Source: Xiphydria camelus
Lineage: Eukaryota > Arthropoda > Insecta > Hymenoptera > Xiphydriidae
Assembly (NCBI GenBank): GCA_963678675.1
Contig: OY783194.1
Location: forward strand, 28,498,278-28,562,277
Direction of reading: 5' to 3'
DNA length: 64,000 nt
Shown: positions 23,479 through 35,075 of the stretch, one piece after another
Layout: every line of letters begins with the position of its first letter
How positions within the stretch are numbered: the first letter of the stretch is position 1
Made by a program: the position numbers and the translations under genes
Notes under the pieces: generated by a model
Database searches by the model: none
Seen by the model: only the letters and a program-made list of their open reading frames with translations
Told to the model about the DNA's origin: nothing

Positions 23479-23772
23479 TACACTGAGGGAAATAATTGTT
23501 GGTGCCAAAAAAATGTTTTCTTCAATCAGAAACATGATATAATTCAAGGATCAAGCCATGGTTTTCTTCGTGCAAGAAAATATTTGATAGACTCGAGTCG
23601 CGTCGTTTCTTTCGCGCAGAAAGAATTTTTTCTTCCAACGAAGGGGTACTCTTGAATCAAGAATACATATTCTTCGACCAAGAATCTGTAGGTATTCTTA
23701 GACATTTATAAGATCATATGTTCTTAATTCAAGACATATTTTTTGACACTGGCAATTATTTCTTTCAGTGTA
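23479..23772. mobile_element. MITE, family E copy 4
   Basis: TACACTGAGGGAAATAATTG at the left is inverted relative to CAATTATTTCTTTCAGTGTA at the right (20 bp with one or two mismatches). The interior contains repeated TCTTCxACCAAGAAT / TTCTTGAATCAAGAA-type words, different from other members. Non-coding. Confidence 0.78.
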
Positions 23773-24246
23773 CGTTATTATTCGATCAATGTTGCATTGG
23801 CAATCGAATTGAATTCGAATTTTACTCATCGTAAACATTTTAGAGGGTAGAGGAATTTTCTTAAGTCTTCAGCCCATTGAAAAATTAAGGATTTAAAATA
23901 ATAAATATACGTAACGATAAAAATAGCACTTAGAAATTTAATGTTTAATTTTCGAGAGCAAGTGAATCGATTAAGTAAATTAGAATTCGTATGGAGGATC
24001 ACACATCGATGGCTGATACGGTACACGGTACAATTCTGATATTATATTATAAAAATGCATCGATATAGAGATTCGAGATGCGCAGCTTTACGATTTTCTC
24101 TCGCAGACGAGACATGGAAACGTAATCTCGCGATGCATAAACGTATCAGAAGTCCGATTCACCTCAGCGCCTCGCCCTACACGTCCCTCTTCGCGTATTC
24201 AGCATTATGTACCTATCTGCACCCATGTACACCTACGTAGGAACTA
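23773..24246. other. AT-rich spacer
   Basis: Nothing recognised. Confidence 0.35.
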
Positions 24247-24726
24247 CAGTAGGATCTCGATTATCCGAATCAACTGGGACCAGGCTTAGTTCGGACTAGC
24301 GAAATATCAGATAATAAAACAGTCATGATGGGTGAAACGATGTTACGCAATACAACAATATTTAAAACATAATCCGCGGTTCATATATATTTTTGATTAT
24401 AAACATTTATAAAAAATAATAGAATTTGCAACGTTCTAACGCGCGACAATGTATGCCTTCCAAAATTTCGAACCGACCAGAGTCGAAATTTCAAACCTGT
24501 AGGTACTCATTTAGACTTGTAATAGGTTGATTTTCCATTATATTGATACCCTATGTTGAGCCTAAAATAGTCCATCAGTGAACATTTAACCAACTTTAGT
24601 TTTAAAATAAGAGCTTGTAGGCTGAGTAGTCCAATGGTAAATAACAAAAAATCTGGATGAAGCAAATCGTGGCTCGGATAACGGGGGGTTCGAATAACGG
24701 AGGTTCGGATAATCGAGGTCCTACTG
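24247..24726. mobile_element. pogo/Tigger-like MITE, copy 1
   Basis: TA/CAGTAGGATCTCGATTATCC at the left and GGATAATCGAGGTCCTACTG/TA at the right form TIRs of about 24 bp flanked by TA duplications (24245-24246 and 24727-24728). CAGTAxxxCCTCGATTATCCG ends with TA targets are characteristic, from memory, of pogo/Tigger-type elements. The 480-bp interior is AT-rich and non-coding. A second copy lies at 38906-39434 and shares the left 200 bp. Confidence 0.8.
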
Positions 24727-26114
24727 TATAAGCACGCATCGCCTAGACGCAGTCGAAGGGAGTGTTGACGGTCGACACACACGTCACGTCTCCTCCTCGC
24801 CGCGCGGAAAATCTCCCGATTTCTAGGCAGCGATTTCGCGTCCCCGCAGTCCCGGGGTAACGATCGCGACGCCTCCTTCGGGAGTCGCGAAGCGACGCGG
24901 GCAGGTCAACCGTCCCATTCCCGGGTCCAAAACCAATCACGCTCGCGTACGCTTCGGGTCTCGTTGTTACTGCCTTCCGCGAGAGGCTCGGCTGAGTTAC
25001 TGAAATTGCCCAAGTTCGGCTTCTCAGCCTCTCCCCCCCCCCCCTCCCCCACTCTCCCCTCGAATTCTACATTTCAATTTGATATTCGCGAGTCGCGCGA
25101 CACGGTAAATCTCGCGGGGAATCCCTTGGTACGAATATACGTATAGCCCATCCACGCGGGGTACTCCGCTTCGCGATGGAAGCGATGCGCTTTCTTTCTC
25201 CCTCTTTCCCGCCTCGTCGCTGCCCCTCTCGCTCCCTCCGTCGCACGCGCGCACCCCCGCCGGCAAACGACCGTCGCCTAACGGTATCGCCGCGACTTTC
25301 GCGCGTGTGTGCGCGCGCGGATTCGACGGCGGGACGTGGGTCTCGATAAATGCACGAGCGCCCGCGCGAAGCGCGAGAGACGTTCGTCGAACGGGGCGGC
25401 GTCCCGCGGGAGCTCCGCGCGAAAACGTTCCAACGAGTCGAACTTTCTGAGAGATGTGCGCGCGATGAAATTGAGCGCGCTGTTATTCGCCCGTGCTACG
25501 CGCGCGAGAGGAGCCTGCGTTTCGATAAGTAAGAAGCGCGTGCTCTGCCGATTTGTCTTCGCCGCCGAAGGATTGGCGAGCGTCGCGGGAGATCCTCTCG
25601 CCGGAGAATGTTCAACCTTTCGCCGGCGTGGTCCGGTTACCGTCGCGCGCCGCGGTACCGCCTTCCGTCTTATTTGTAAAACGCGTGCCCGGGGCGCTGT
25701 AATAAGAAATAAGGCGGAGACACGCATGTCGTAATTGGAGCGGTTGAAAAGTTGCGAAAATAATTTCCGGCGAGAGTTCGAGCTTCGGGTCTACGCAGGC
25801 GCGCGTTCTAATTCTGCCGCGGCGCGAGAGTTACCGCGGCTAATTGGACTGATGTGAGAGAGAAAACTTTCATTGAGGGCTTCGACCGGGCGATATATCG
25901 CTCAATGAATTGTAAAATGATTATAGAATTATAACCGAACGGCAGTTTAGTGGGTTGCGGTAAAATTAGCGGCTTGATTTTTAGGGCGGAAGAAGATAAA
26001 ATCGATTTCGAGGCCGCGAGAAACGATTGAAGTAGGTATCTGTCGAATATTCGCCGCTGATGTAGATTTGTGAAGTAAAGTGTTGTTTTATTTCGAAGGG
26101 TAATATCTCATCGA
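24727..26114. other. CpG-rich block, possible promoter/first-exon region
   Basis: CpG-rich from 24740 to about 25860. Frames of up to 149 codons are open on both strands, Arg/Ala-rich and domain-free. An ATG at 25465 begins MKLSALLFARATRARGACVS, which could pass as a signal peptide, but the frame continues through composition-driven residues. No donor-acceptor pair stands out. A 14-base poly-C run lies near 25030. Confidence 0.35.
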
Positions 26115-26333
26115 TACACTGAAAACAAAAATTTCCAAACCACAACCTCTCGGGCGGCCAGCTAAATACTCAGTTATCTCAGCAAAGATGTAGTCAGAAT
26201 AACTAAAGTTTAGTAGAGCTAACTAGATACTTAATAGCCACTTCAACTAAATATTTGTTCAAGTAACTATATATTTAGTCGGACACCCCTAACCTCAAAA
26301 TTTAGTTGAATCAAGCGATTTTTGCTCTGAGTA
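26115..26333. mobile_element. MITE, family E copy 5
   Basis: Ends TACACTGAAAACAAAAATT and GCGATTTTTGCTCTGAGTA are inverted partners. The interior is built from repeated AACTAAATATTT / AACTAGATACTTA words. Non-coding. Confidence 0.62.
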
Positions 26334-26360
26334 TAGTTAACGCAATACTTCCACCGTCGT

Positions 26361-26587
26361 CTCAGAAAAACTTTTATCGAAACAAACCAATTTGGATTGA
26401 TTTAACGAAGCAGCGAAGTTGAATGGATTTCCATTTACCGATAAAACGAATTTTATTAAATGAAACGCCAAAAATTTATTTATTCAAACTATATACAGTC
26501 TAACTGAACACACGATGGTTAGTTTAACGAAATTTAACCGACAACCCAAACAATTTGTTCGAAACAACAAAATTTTTTTCTGAATGA
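26361..26587. mobile_element. Probable MITE, family E copy 6 (diverged)
   Basis: CTCAGAAAAACTTTTATCGA at the left resembles the reverse complement of AACAAAATTTTTTTCTGAATG at the right, and TCGAAACAAACCAATTTGG pairs imperfectly with the CAAACAATTTGTTCGAAAC region. It sits 28 bp from copy 5. The ends lack the full TACACTGAG consensus, hence the lower confidence. Confidence 0.42.
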
Positions 26588-26730
26588 TCAGGTACCGATT
26601 TCGATTGCAGCTCCCCGAACGAGCAGGACAATCAGCCCCACGGCAGTGTTTTCGACGATACACACTGTACATCTGTCGAATTGCATTGAAAAGATGTCGT
26701 GTAACGATGCACACAACGGAGCCGCAGTTT

Positions 26731-27791
26731 GGGGAGAGTTGCCTATATTGAACCGGTACCTAAATTGAACCTCCTGGCTATTTTAAGTAAATGAGCATTT
26801 CTACTGATTCCAGAGATTTCGATTTTTGTTAAAATCTTAAGGGCTGATTCCAAAAATCATGCACTTATTAACATATATACCCTATATATTGACTATATCT
26901 CAAAGGAAATATCAAATACTAACGATTTTATGTACGAGAACATTTTTTTTTCATGGAAAACCATCGATATCTCGGCGATCCTTTAAGATTTCCTCAATAA
27001 GTGCATGATTTTTGGAATCAGCGCTTAGGATTTTGACAAAAATCGAAATCTCTGGAATCGAACTCTCGACCATCCCATCTTGTGTATTTTTTCGCGTTGG
27101 TTGTGAAAATCATCAATATATTGGAGAAATCTCAAAGGAACACCGAGATATCCACTACTCTTTTATGAAAAAATAATTTTTCCGAACATAAAATCGCTGA
27201 TATCTCACATTTCCTTTGAGATATGGACCTGATAACCGTAATTTTCGGAATCAGCGTGAAAAAATAGATTGGATAGGGTGGTCCAGAGATCGATTTCAGA
27301 GATTTTAATTTTCGCGAAAAATTGAAAAAATCTAAGGCATATACCTTAGATTTTGACAAAAATCGAAATTTCTGGAATCAAACTCTCGACCATCCTATTT
27401 TATGTATTTTTTTGCGCTGATTACGAAAATTATAGATACATCAAGGATATTTCAAAGGAAGACCGAAATATCGATGATTTTCCGTGAAAAAAAGAATTTT
27501 CTGGTACATGAAATCACCGATATCTTATATTTCCTTTGAGATATCGTCAATATATCTGCCATTTTCGGAATCAGCGTGAAAAAATACATGAAATAGAGTG
27601 GTCGAGAGTTTGATTGAAAAAATTTCAAGGGAGTTAAAAATTAAAATCTCTTATCTTATGTATTTTTTGTAAGCATGCTGACCGGTACTAAGGTTTGAAT
27701 TTCTACTGATAGATGACGTGGAAATGCACATTCACTTAAAATAGCCAGAAGGTTCAATTTAGGTACCGGTTCAATATAGGCAACTCTCTCC
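26731..27791. mobile_element. 1.06-kb MITE with 65-bp TIRs and internal sub-repeats
   Basis: The left end (GGGGAGAGTTGCCTATATTG, AACCGGTACC, TAGCC) is the near-perfect reverse complement of the right end (GGTACCGGTTCAATATAGGC, AACTCTCTCC). Inside, a block reading TTTGACAAAAATCGAAAT, CTGGAATC and AACTCTCGACCAT occurs at about 27032 and 27352. Inverted versions (GTGGTCxAGAG) lie at about 27278 and 27598. The element is therefore partly a nested hairpin array. No coding capacity; family unknown. Confidence 0.82.
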
Positions 27792-28297
27792 TACATATGT
27801 GCACGAGAACAGCTCTAAGAGCACTTCCGAATACACCTGACGCCCCGATATAAAAACGAGATAGGATAGCTTCTTGCACGCGGGGATCTATCAACCGCGG
27901 GATCGACAATCGCGTCGCACCTTTCCTGGCCCGTAAAACGTATCGCGCGCGGTGTTATGTAAACGCAACGCTCGGCGATGAAAGTGCAGAGAGGGCGGAG
28001 GGGAGCGAACGAGTGGGATATGTTCCTCGAAGTAGAAGGTAGGAGAAAAACAAGAGCGAAAACGAGGAGCTAAAAACGGCGGGGGTTAGGGCGACGGAGC
28101 ATCGTACAAATGAGAAGCGATTGGGAAAATCGAGAAGGGCGTGAGAAGAGTTCCTCGTGCGTCGCGGAGAGGCGCGCGGAGGGTACATCGAGAGTGTTGT
28201 AGGTTCGAACTGTTTTGAGTCGCGTGCGCACGGGGGTGGAAAGGAGAAAACTCCTGCTTTTCGTACTCGGATTCGGAAAGAGATAAGGGCAGAGAAA

Positions 28298-28366
<69 letters not shown>

Positions 28367-29450
28367 AGGAGAAGAAGGAGAAGAAGAAACGTTTGTCAAG
28401 GCTCTGGAGCAACAGAAAAATGAGGTGTTTAAGATGATAAGCAAAATGAATAACAGACATGTCAAGTAAGAGATGAAAACTAAACTAATTAGAGTCCTAG
28501 ATAAATAAAAAGAAAAGGAAGACGTATAAAGTAAGAAATAGATACAGTAAGACTAAATTAAGTAGAGAAAGGAATGAAAAATAGGATAGAGTGAGGGGGG
28601 AGAGAAAGAGAGAGAGTGAGAGAGCGTGGACGAGAAAAATGAAAAGAGAAGAGCACTAAAATGAGAAGAATGGCGAAACGTACGCCGAGAGGTAGAAGTG
28701 TGAAGGAGAAAGAGAGAGAGAATCGAGGTATACGCGCCGAGCACGGCCGAATGAAACGCGGTATTAAAATCGACGCGGGCGGCAGATGTGGTGCGATAGC
28801 TTTATGGTGGCGAAACCAATAACGAAAATCATTAAATTAGCTTAACCACTGGTGTGCCGAGGTATTAACGGCTCGCTAATTTTATTATTTAGCATTTACG
28901 TAAAAACCCGATCCGCCGCGCGCGCCCTCGACCTCCTCTCACCCCGCCCATCACCCAACCGCTACGTCGGAGGAGGGAGGGGGTCCCTCTCGCTGCAGCT
29001 GGATTAAAACTTTGGAAAGTTAAAGTTCCGGAGCGACGCGACGCGACGTGCCGCCAAGAGTCGGTTTTAAACCGAGGGTTCGGGGCTCTCCTCGCTTCCG
29101 CGAGGTCCCGGATTACATTGAAATGCGAGATGCCAGCTGCAGAACTTTTCGGAGATTGAAACAGATTAGATATATATTCGAAATAATTGCGGACGGGCCT
29201 GCGAATGGACGGGTGGATGGACTCGTTCGTGTCGAGCCTTTACATATGGGTATATGTAATGATGTGAATGTATACACGATGCGGATGCCTGTATTTTTGA
29301 ACACGCGGCGCGTATAATCGCGAGGATGGCCGACAAGCGATAACGCGAAAGCTAAATAGTTTCAATGGATTCCGGCGACGATTTCGAAATGATCGCGTTT
29401 TTTTCAAAGCACACATCGGGGCCGTAACGATGATAACAAAATCGAAGTAG
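27792..29450. other. GA-rich and mixed spacer
   Basis: From 27940 to 28740 the plus strand is strongly purine-rich and carries a long GA microsatellite. All frames there are repeat artefacts (Arg-Glu, Leu-Ser runs). 28900-29340 is GC-richer with a PPRVGFKPRVRGSPRFREVP frame that is chance-level. No gene supported. Confidence 0.4.
28301..28365. repeat. (GA)n microsatellite, ~32 units
   Basis: Uninterrupted GA run of about 65 bp, the longest simple repeat in the window, in an 800-bp purine-rich tract. Confidence 0.96.
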
Positions 29451-29667
29451 TGTATAAGTTGGATAAACGCCCCAGCGTCCGTTTAACTTTGAACGCGATT
29501 ATCTCGAAATCCAGCGGAGATATGTGAAAATTCAAAAACGACATTTTTGCAGTAAAAGCACAAGCAAACGTTTTTTATTTAAACTTTTCCCCGATATCGT
29601 CGATTCTTTTCGAGATAATTGACTTTGAACTTGCATTTTATTCGAGAGCGTTTAATATACACTTACC
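29451..29667 (-). mobile_element. TIR MITE, family S copy 6
   Basis: Starts TGTATAAGTTGGATAAACGC and ends AGCGTTTAATATACACTTAC. The interior is in the reverse family orientation (GAACGCGATTATCTCGAAAT, GCAGTAAAAGCAC, CGAGATAATTGACTTTGAAC). The ends are more decayed than in copies 4 and 5. Confidence 0.74.
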
Positions 29668-29729
29668 TCATACAAAGTTGGGTGCGGTAAATTGATAAAC
29701 GCTCGAATTCATGAATAAAAGTATCGCTA

Positions 29730-29960
29730 TACCGAGAAAAAAAGTATGGTAGATTTGACTAAAATAGCGATCGCGGGCGGGGGAACGCAAATCTATTTAT
29801 TTGAACTAATGATATGCTAGACTCGACTGCAGCTTGTTTTCCACAAATAATTTTTAATCATTAAGTACATCCAAATTATTTAATTCAAGCAACTAGATTG
29901 ACCTTCCCCGCCCGTGACCGCTAATTTAGTCAAATCTACTATTTTTTTTTTCTCTGTGTA
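29730..29960. mobile_element. Foldback MITE, family E copy 7
   Basis: About 42 bp at the left (TACCGAGAAAAAAAGTATGG, then AGATTTGACTAAAATAGCG) pair with the right end (CGCTAATTTAGTCAAATCTA, then TTTTTTTCTCTGTGTA). Pairing continues into GATCGCGGGCGGGG against CCCCGCCCGTGACCG. Non-coding. Confidence 0.78.
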
Positions 29961-30745
29961 CAAACTTTCCGACGTCACGTTATACGGAAGTGTAATTATA
30001 GAATGCATTCGAATACACCGCCGGTATAACGACTCTCTCCGTGCGTTCGCGCTCGTATAGCAGGCGAGCGCGAGTCGGGAGACGCGAATTTCGACGGAGG
30101 TCCAACATTGTCGGAGCGGGGACCGGAATGATGAGGTGTCGCGTTGCGTCGCGTCGCGGATCGAGGCGCGCGGGGCTTCTGGCCTCCTATCCCATTTGAT
30201 TCCGTAATCTATTCCGGATATCCACCTACGCCGGCTGTGTACAGCGGCGGCATCCCCAATACGCTGTACGAGGACGAGGCGAGACGGAACGGGACATCAG
30301 TCTCTTATCTGTCTTCGCTTGTCGGGGGCAGATTCCACCGAGAAATTCCAAGCTCGATTCGCCTTTCCGAAACAAATACTCTCCTCTCGTTTGGTGCGAT
30401 TCCCCTTTTTCCGTCTCTCTCCGCGGCGCGCCCGAACGAGAATCGTCGACGAATTTAAATATCGCGCGGATGTTTCAACGATGACGTTTATTGGTGTACG
30501 CGCGAAAGGGCGAAGGGAAGAAAATTTGACGTAGGCGGTTATGATAACGTCATGTGAGTTTTCTCGACGTTTTTGCATTGAAAAAAAATGTAAATGCGTT
30601 GAAAGCACCATTTATTTTATACCAATGAATACCGATTAGACGCACATAAATATTATCGAGTTAATCGCGAATATTTATTTCGGTCTCGCCGGTACGGCAA
30701 GTCCACATCTACTCGTGAAACTTTAGCATTGTGAACGCTGGCTCT
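29961..30745. other. Mixed spacer with CpG-rich part
   Basis: 30030-30460 is CpG-rich; the frames at 30144-30611 are open on both strands and chance-like. No gene supported. Confidence 0.35.
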
Positions 30746-31185
30746 CGAGTAGCAAAAGATGGCGATTTTCAAAAAATTACCTGAATGTAATACAAAATAT
30801 GTACAAAAGATCTGTCCGGAAGGCATATTATTTTTCGGATATCTTAAAAGTATCTTAAAAATATCCGAAATATTATATAAGTTACCTTTCGGGCAGACAT
30901 GTAATACAAAATGTGTACCTAATGTTTGTCCGGAAGGAAACTTATTTTTTGAATTCAAAAGGAACTCAAGTACTATAAGACGACAACTTTCAAAAAGTTG
31001 TCTGAATGCGATACAAAATGTATACCTAATGTCTGTCCGGAAGGCAACTTTTGCATTGGATACCTTAAAGGTAGGAATCTTAAAGATATCAAAAATATAA
31101 ACTATCTTCCGGACGGACATCAGGTACACATTTTATATCAAAACCCGATAACTTTTTGAAAATCGTCATCTTGTGCTACTTGGAT
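30746..31185. mobile_element. Foldback MITE with iterated CTGTCCGGAAGGCA motif
   Basis: GAGTAGCAAAAGATGGCGAT and TTTTCAAAAAATTACC near the left are the inverse of TTTTTGAAAATCGTCATCTT and GTGCTACTT near the right. The motif GTCCGGAAGGxAxxTTATTTTT occurs at about 30811 and 30929, again at about 31033 with a changed tail, and inverted at about 31097. Each motif is preceded by AATACAAAATxTGTAC. A related element is at 32795-32998. Regularly iterated subterminal motifs suggest transposase binding sites. Non-coding. Confidence 0.78.
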
Positions 31186-32794
31186 TCTTTCTAACCTGAC
31201 TAGTTCGAGTTTAAAAAGAAAGCGTCATGGTCATCGGCACCGAACCAATGCGACGATAGAGCGCGCCAACAGGCTTGATGCCTTCTGGATCGGTTTTATT
31301 TAACGAACATGAATCCCCGTTCCTTCGAATCGAACCGACGTGCTCTCAAACGACTGAAAAGAACGTTTACCCTGTTTATCGTAAACCGCACTTCCGCGCC
31401 ACGCGATCAAAAGTAGAACGGCTCGTTCATTTTCCGAAATACCGAAGATATCGCGAGAGCTCCGTAACCCACATTATACGAGATACGCGCATCCTCATTC
31501 GCCTTCGAAAGGCCAGAGCGCGGCGGCGGGTATTCGTTAAATCGTTCTGCCAGCCTTAGAAGCCCGCGCAGAGGGCGGGCGGGTGTTCAACCTTCAGGAG
31601 CAAGAGCCCTTGGTGGTTGAACCCGGGATAGAAGTGGTGGAGGTTCTAGTCCTCGCGGTGAAGTAGCTCGCGGGACAGTAATTTGCATGGCTGAAGTGGT
31701 TGGCTCACCCGCGCTCGCGTTGTGCTTGCCGGGTGAGGGTCCGCGTCGCGCGGATGGTAAAGGTAGAACGGCGAGGCGGCGGTGGTGCCCCCCCCCCCCC
31801 TGTGCGCGAACCGTGGGGAGCGGCGGAGGGTGACACGGGAGACGGTATATATGTATATAGAGAAGGAGGTTCGGGGTTGGCGGTAGAGGCGGGGGGAAAG
31901 AGTGCGAGAGAGGAGGGGGCACTCCGACTCGCATTCCAAGCAGACTCGGTGAACCGGGTTCATTATTTTCTCGTTATAAGTTTCTACAACTCCGGCTTGT
32001 TGTCGTAACGTTGTTAACGGGACGCGCCGCGAATTGTTAAACGTCGTCGCGCAGTCCGAGCAGCCGGGTTTCTCTCTCTCCCCCCCTTCCCTCTCGCCAC
32101 TCGCTCGCCCACCCTCCTCTTCTCTCTCTCCCCCTTTTCTCGCGTCACGCGCGCGCCACTTTTTAATTTATTAATAAAGTGAGTCCCGGGACGGTGCTTC
32201 ACGGTGCGTGGAAGGACGAGAGAAAGCAGCTGGAGTTGGCGGCCAGCTTCCAACCTGCTGCGGTTTTCTCCGGCGCTCGCTGTATAGGTACGCCCGGCGC
32301 TTCGTGTCGCGTCCCACGGGATCATTGAAAAGCGTCCTCCTTGTCGCGCGCGCGGACCGACACCGCGCGCCACTGTCTCTCTACGGGAAAGTTCGTTCGA
32401 AACCGGAAACGGTTACGGACAGAGACGAATGGAGGGAGGGCCAGAATGGGAGGACGCGGGAGGAAACGGGTCGCGCCAATTTCGCGGGAAAGCGACGCCA
32501 CCCGCAGTTATGAAACGGGAGAGTCTCGTGTGGATGTTACGTGGAGATCTGTACGACGGGTTGTGTGTACGTATACGGCTCGTGTGTGAGGGACGGGTCT
32601 CGGGGGAGAAGAAGCGTCTCGCTGCCGCGCGTCGGAATTCGAACGACAGGTAACGAAAAGGGAGCGATAGGTTTGCTTATGGATGTGTGGAAGAGTCGAG
32701 GGTGTAATATTGACCGATCTCCTTTGACTGTGTGTCACGATTTTTATCTTGCGTTTGCGCACGTAAAAAGTAGGTACCTATGTTCCACAAGTAG
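31186..32794. other. CpG-rich block with donor-like site, possible first exon
   Basis: CpG-rich from about 31540 to 32690, with frames on both strands. On the plus strand GAACGACAG/GTAACG at 32649/32650 is a fair donor, and TTAATAAA/GTGAGT near 32178 a weaker one. The upstream frames look like 5'UTR rather than protein (Arg-rich, interrupted). A promoter region with an untranslated first exon is plausible but unproven. A 10-base poly-C lies near 31791. Confidence 0.35.
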
Positions 32795-32998
32795 CACAAA
32801 ATGAGAAATTTCAAAATTTTCTAAACGTATTGCAAAATGTACACTATGATGCTTGTCCGGAAGGTAACTTATTTTTCGAATGTTTTTAAAATGCCATACG
32901 ATTGTCAAAGAGAAGATATTCGAAAAATAAATTATCTTTCAGATGAACATTAGATATACCTACATTTTGCAACACTTTTAGATGACTTTTGGAATTTC
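32795..32998. mobile_element. Short MITE related to the element at 30746-31185
   Basis: CAAGTAGCACAAAATGAGAA and TTGCAAAATGTACAC, GCTTGTCCGGAAGGTAACTT match the 30.7-kb element. The right end (CATTTTGCAACACTTTTAGA) is the inverted partner of ATTTTCTAAACGTATTGCAA near the left. It is about half the length and has only one motif pair. Confidence 0.68.
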
Positions 32999-33007
32999 TC
33001 AGATCGT

Positions 33008-33008
33008 G

Positions 33009-33045
<37 letters not shown>
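33008..33045. repeat. (GT)n microsatellite
   Basis: About 19 GT units, immediately right of the short MITE. Confidence 0.95.
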
Positions 33046-33047
<2 letters not shown>

Positions 33048-33075
33048 TGGGGTATTATTCTCTTACAAATGTGCG

Positions 33076-33499
33076 CATAATTGACCTCCGTGAAGTTGGT
33101 CCCCCATTTGAAAAAATTTGGAAAAAGTGTAAGAGTTCCGATAGCCGCCCTAAATGTGCTGAAATGCTCAATCGGTTTTAGAAAAAGTTCTGGCTTGTAA
33201 CCGCCATAAAAAAACAAATTTAAAGATATGGGGGCCATTTCACAATTTTCAGAAATCAAGTCCGCGTAACTTCCTTCCTTCAGTGGAATTTGACAGGAAC
33301 GCCCTCTTCAGTAGAATTCATTTCTGGAAATTGTGAACTTGGCTCCCCATATCTTGAAATCCGTTTTTTTGGCAGTTGCGAGCCAGCATCTTTTCTAAAA
33401 CCGATTAAGCACTTCAGCACTTTTAGGGGGGCTATCAGAACTCTTATACTTTTTCCAAATTTTTTCAAATGGGGGTTAATTTCACGGAGGTGCATTATT
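33076..33499. mobile_element. Foldback element with 180-bp arms
   Basis: 33076-33256 and 33320-33499 are inverted copies at roughly 80% identity by eye: CCTCCGTGAAGTTGGTCCCC pairs with GGGGTTAATTTCACGGAGG, and ATTTGAAAAAATTTGG and GCTGAAATGCTCAATCGG also have partners. The loop is about 63 bp. Proteins translated from the two arms mirror each other and are not genes. Confidence 0.85.
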
Positions 33500-34742
33500 G
33501 TCCGACAATAATTTGTTGAGCTTTTCGACAAACGTAAAAATTTACTCATAACGGTGTCCGCTTAAAAATTCACGCGGGTCTGATGAAATTCTTCATTCGA
33601 CTTGCTTTCGTACATTCGACATACGCGAGACTGGAAAATATCGAAAGTTTCTTTCTCCTGCGGGAAATATAAAAGAGAGTCCGCGTTCGAATAAATAGAA
33701 ACGTCAACGTCCCCTCGCTCCGTTCAAATGTCAGAACAATTCCCCGTTGATCGTATCATCGACGTGATGTAGATATAGATATACATGCGTATAAGTACCT
33801 ATTTATACCAAATAAGTTTAAAGTGGTCCGGAGACTCGAAAAGTGAACTTGGCCCAAGTGTTTCCTTCGACGTACCTTTGACAGGTACGGATGTAGAAGC
33901 GTACGTGCAGAGGAAATTCTTTTGCAGAAGTCGTTTCGATTCGTGCATGGAATTCAACAGCATTTTTTTCCGATTGCATTTCGCGTTCTGATGCATCAAC
34001 CCTGATGCATCTGGTGAGCTAGTAGTACCTAAAGTTGCTGTACAATTTACGTACATTTGTCTATCTGGGATATGATATACCGCCACCCTTCGTCCTACCT
34101 TTTCCCGCCATCGACACTATATGGCGGAACACGTACGGCGGGTTCCGGAAAGGTGACACGTTCGCGGGAACGTCATTGGTATTACGGAAATGTCTTGTCA
34201 ACCGGTAAGAACGTCACTGCGGAGAGAGGAAGTGCACATCAACCCGCGACTAATAGATAACTTTACGTGGGCACGTAACGCTGTGGGGATACCGTGCACA
34301 CGCGCATACACGTAGCGGCAATAGGGGTGTACGAGTCGTGTGCGTTATGGCGCGTATGTACAGTTTATTCGCCGGACGAACGGTTGGCAATAATATCTGC
34401 CGCTGACAAGTTTAAACCGTAGATATAGGAACACGTGGACGCATGGGCACACGCCGTAATTTCGCAGGCCGACGGAGTTTCTGCTGATAACGGTGCAGCG
34501 CTTTGCTCTTGACGTTCGGTGCGGCTGCCTGATCTCGTACGCACGATCACCCTATGGCGATCTCTCTCTCGCTTCTCCTCTGGGACCGAATTAGTTTTCA
34601 TAGCTATTGAATTATTAATTGGAATAATTTGGTTTTTAATTTAGAAAATTTATATCTTTTTCTGTATGAGATTCGTTCAATTTTCATATTTTGTCTCTTA
34701 TAATCGGTAAATCCGAATACATCCAATTTTCGATTTTAACGT
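33500..34742. other. Mixed spacer
   Basis: No gene supported. Frames of 67-95 codons at 33785-34601 are on both strands. Confidence 0.35.
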
Positions 34743-35075
34743 TAATTTTTTTATTGTAGATTCGAAAAATGTGAACAAAATTACTTACGCCGTATTTTTT
34801 CATTTTTCATTTTCCGCCTTATTTGAGCTGGAAAACGATATTTAGAAATGCAGCTACGTCATAGTGTCCAGTAAGACTATTTCTCTCGCACCCATTGCTT
34901 GCTAGTGCGTCTCTCTGAATTTCCGATGGCGTCACAATCTTGTAGAGAGAAACACACTTATAACTCTGCGAGTAATGATTTTTTTGAACCGTTTCTTTTT
35001 CATATATTATTGAATATGTAGACTGATTACAGATTTAATTTAAAAATATTAATATTTTTTTATTTTAAGACCAAT
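34743..35075 (+). repeat. Dispersed ~320-bp repeat, copy 1
   Basis: Aligned by eye to 40241-40564 over its whole length. Shared landmarks in order: TAGATTCGAAAAATGTG (CAGATTCGAAAAACGTG in copy 2), GAGCTGG, GAAATGCAGCTACGTCAT, AGAGAGAAAC (AAAGAGAAAC), TATAACTCTGCGA, and a T-rich end AATATTTTTTTATTT. It has no clear TIRs and no coding content. Same orientation as copy 2. Confidence 0.85.

Noticed and set aside
24507..24782. Minus frames with TSIIRTSVIRT repeats at 24.5 and 39.4 kb
   Set aside because: They translate the TIR of two pogo-like MITEs.
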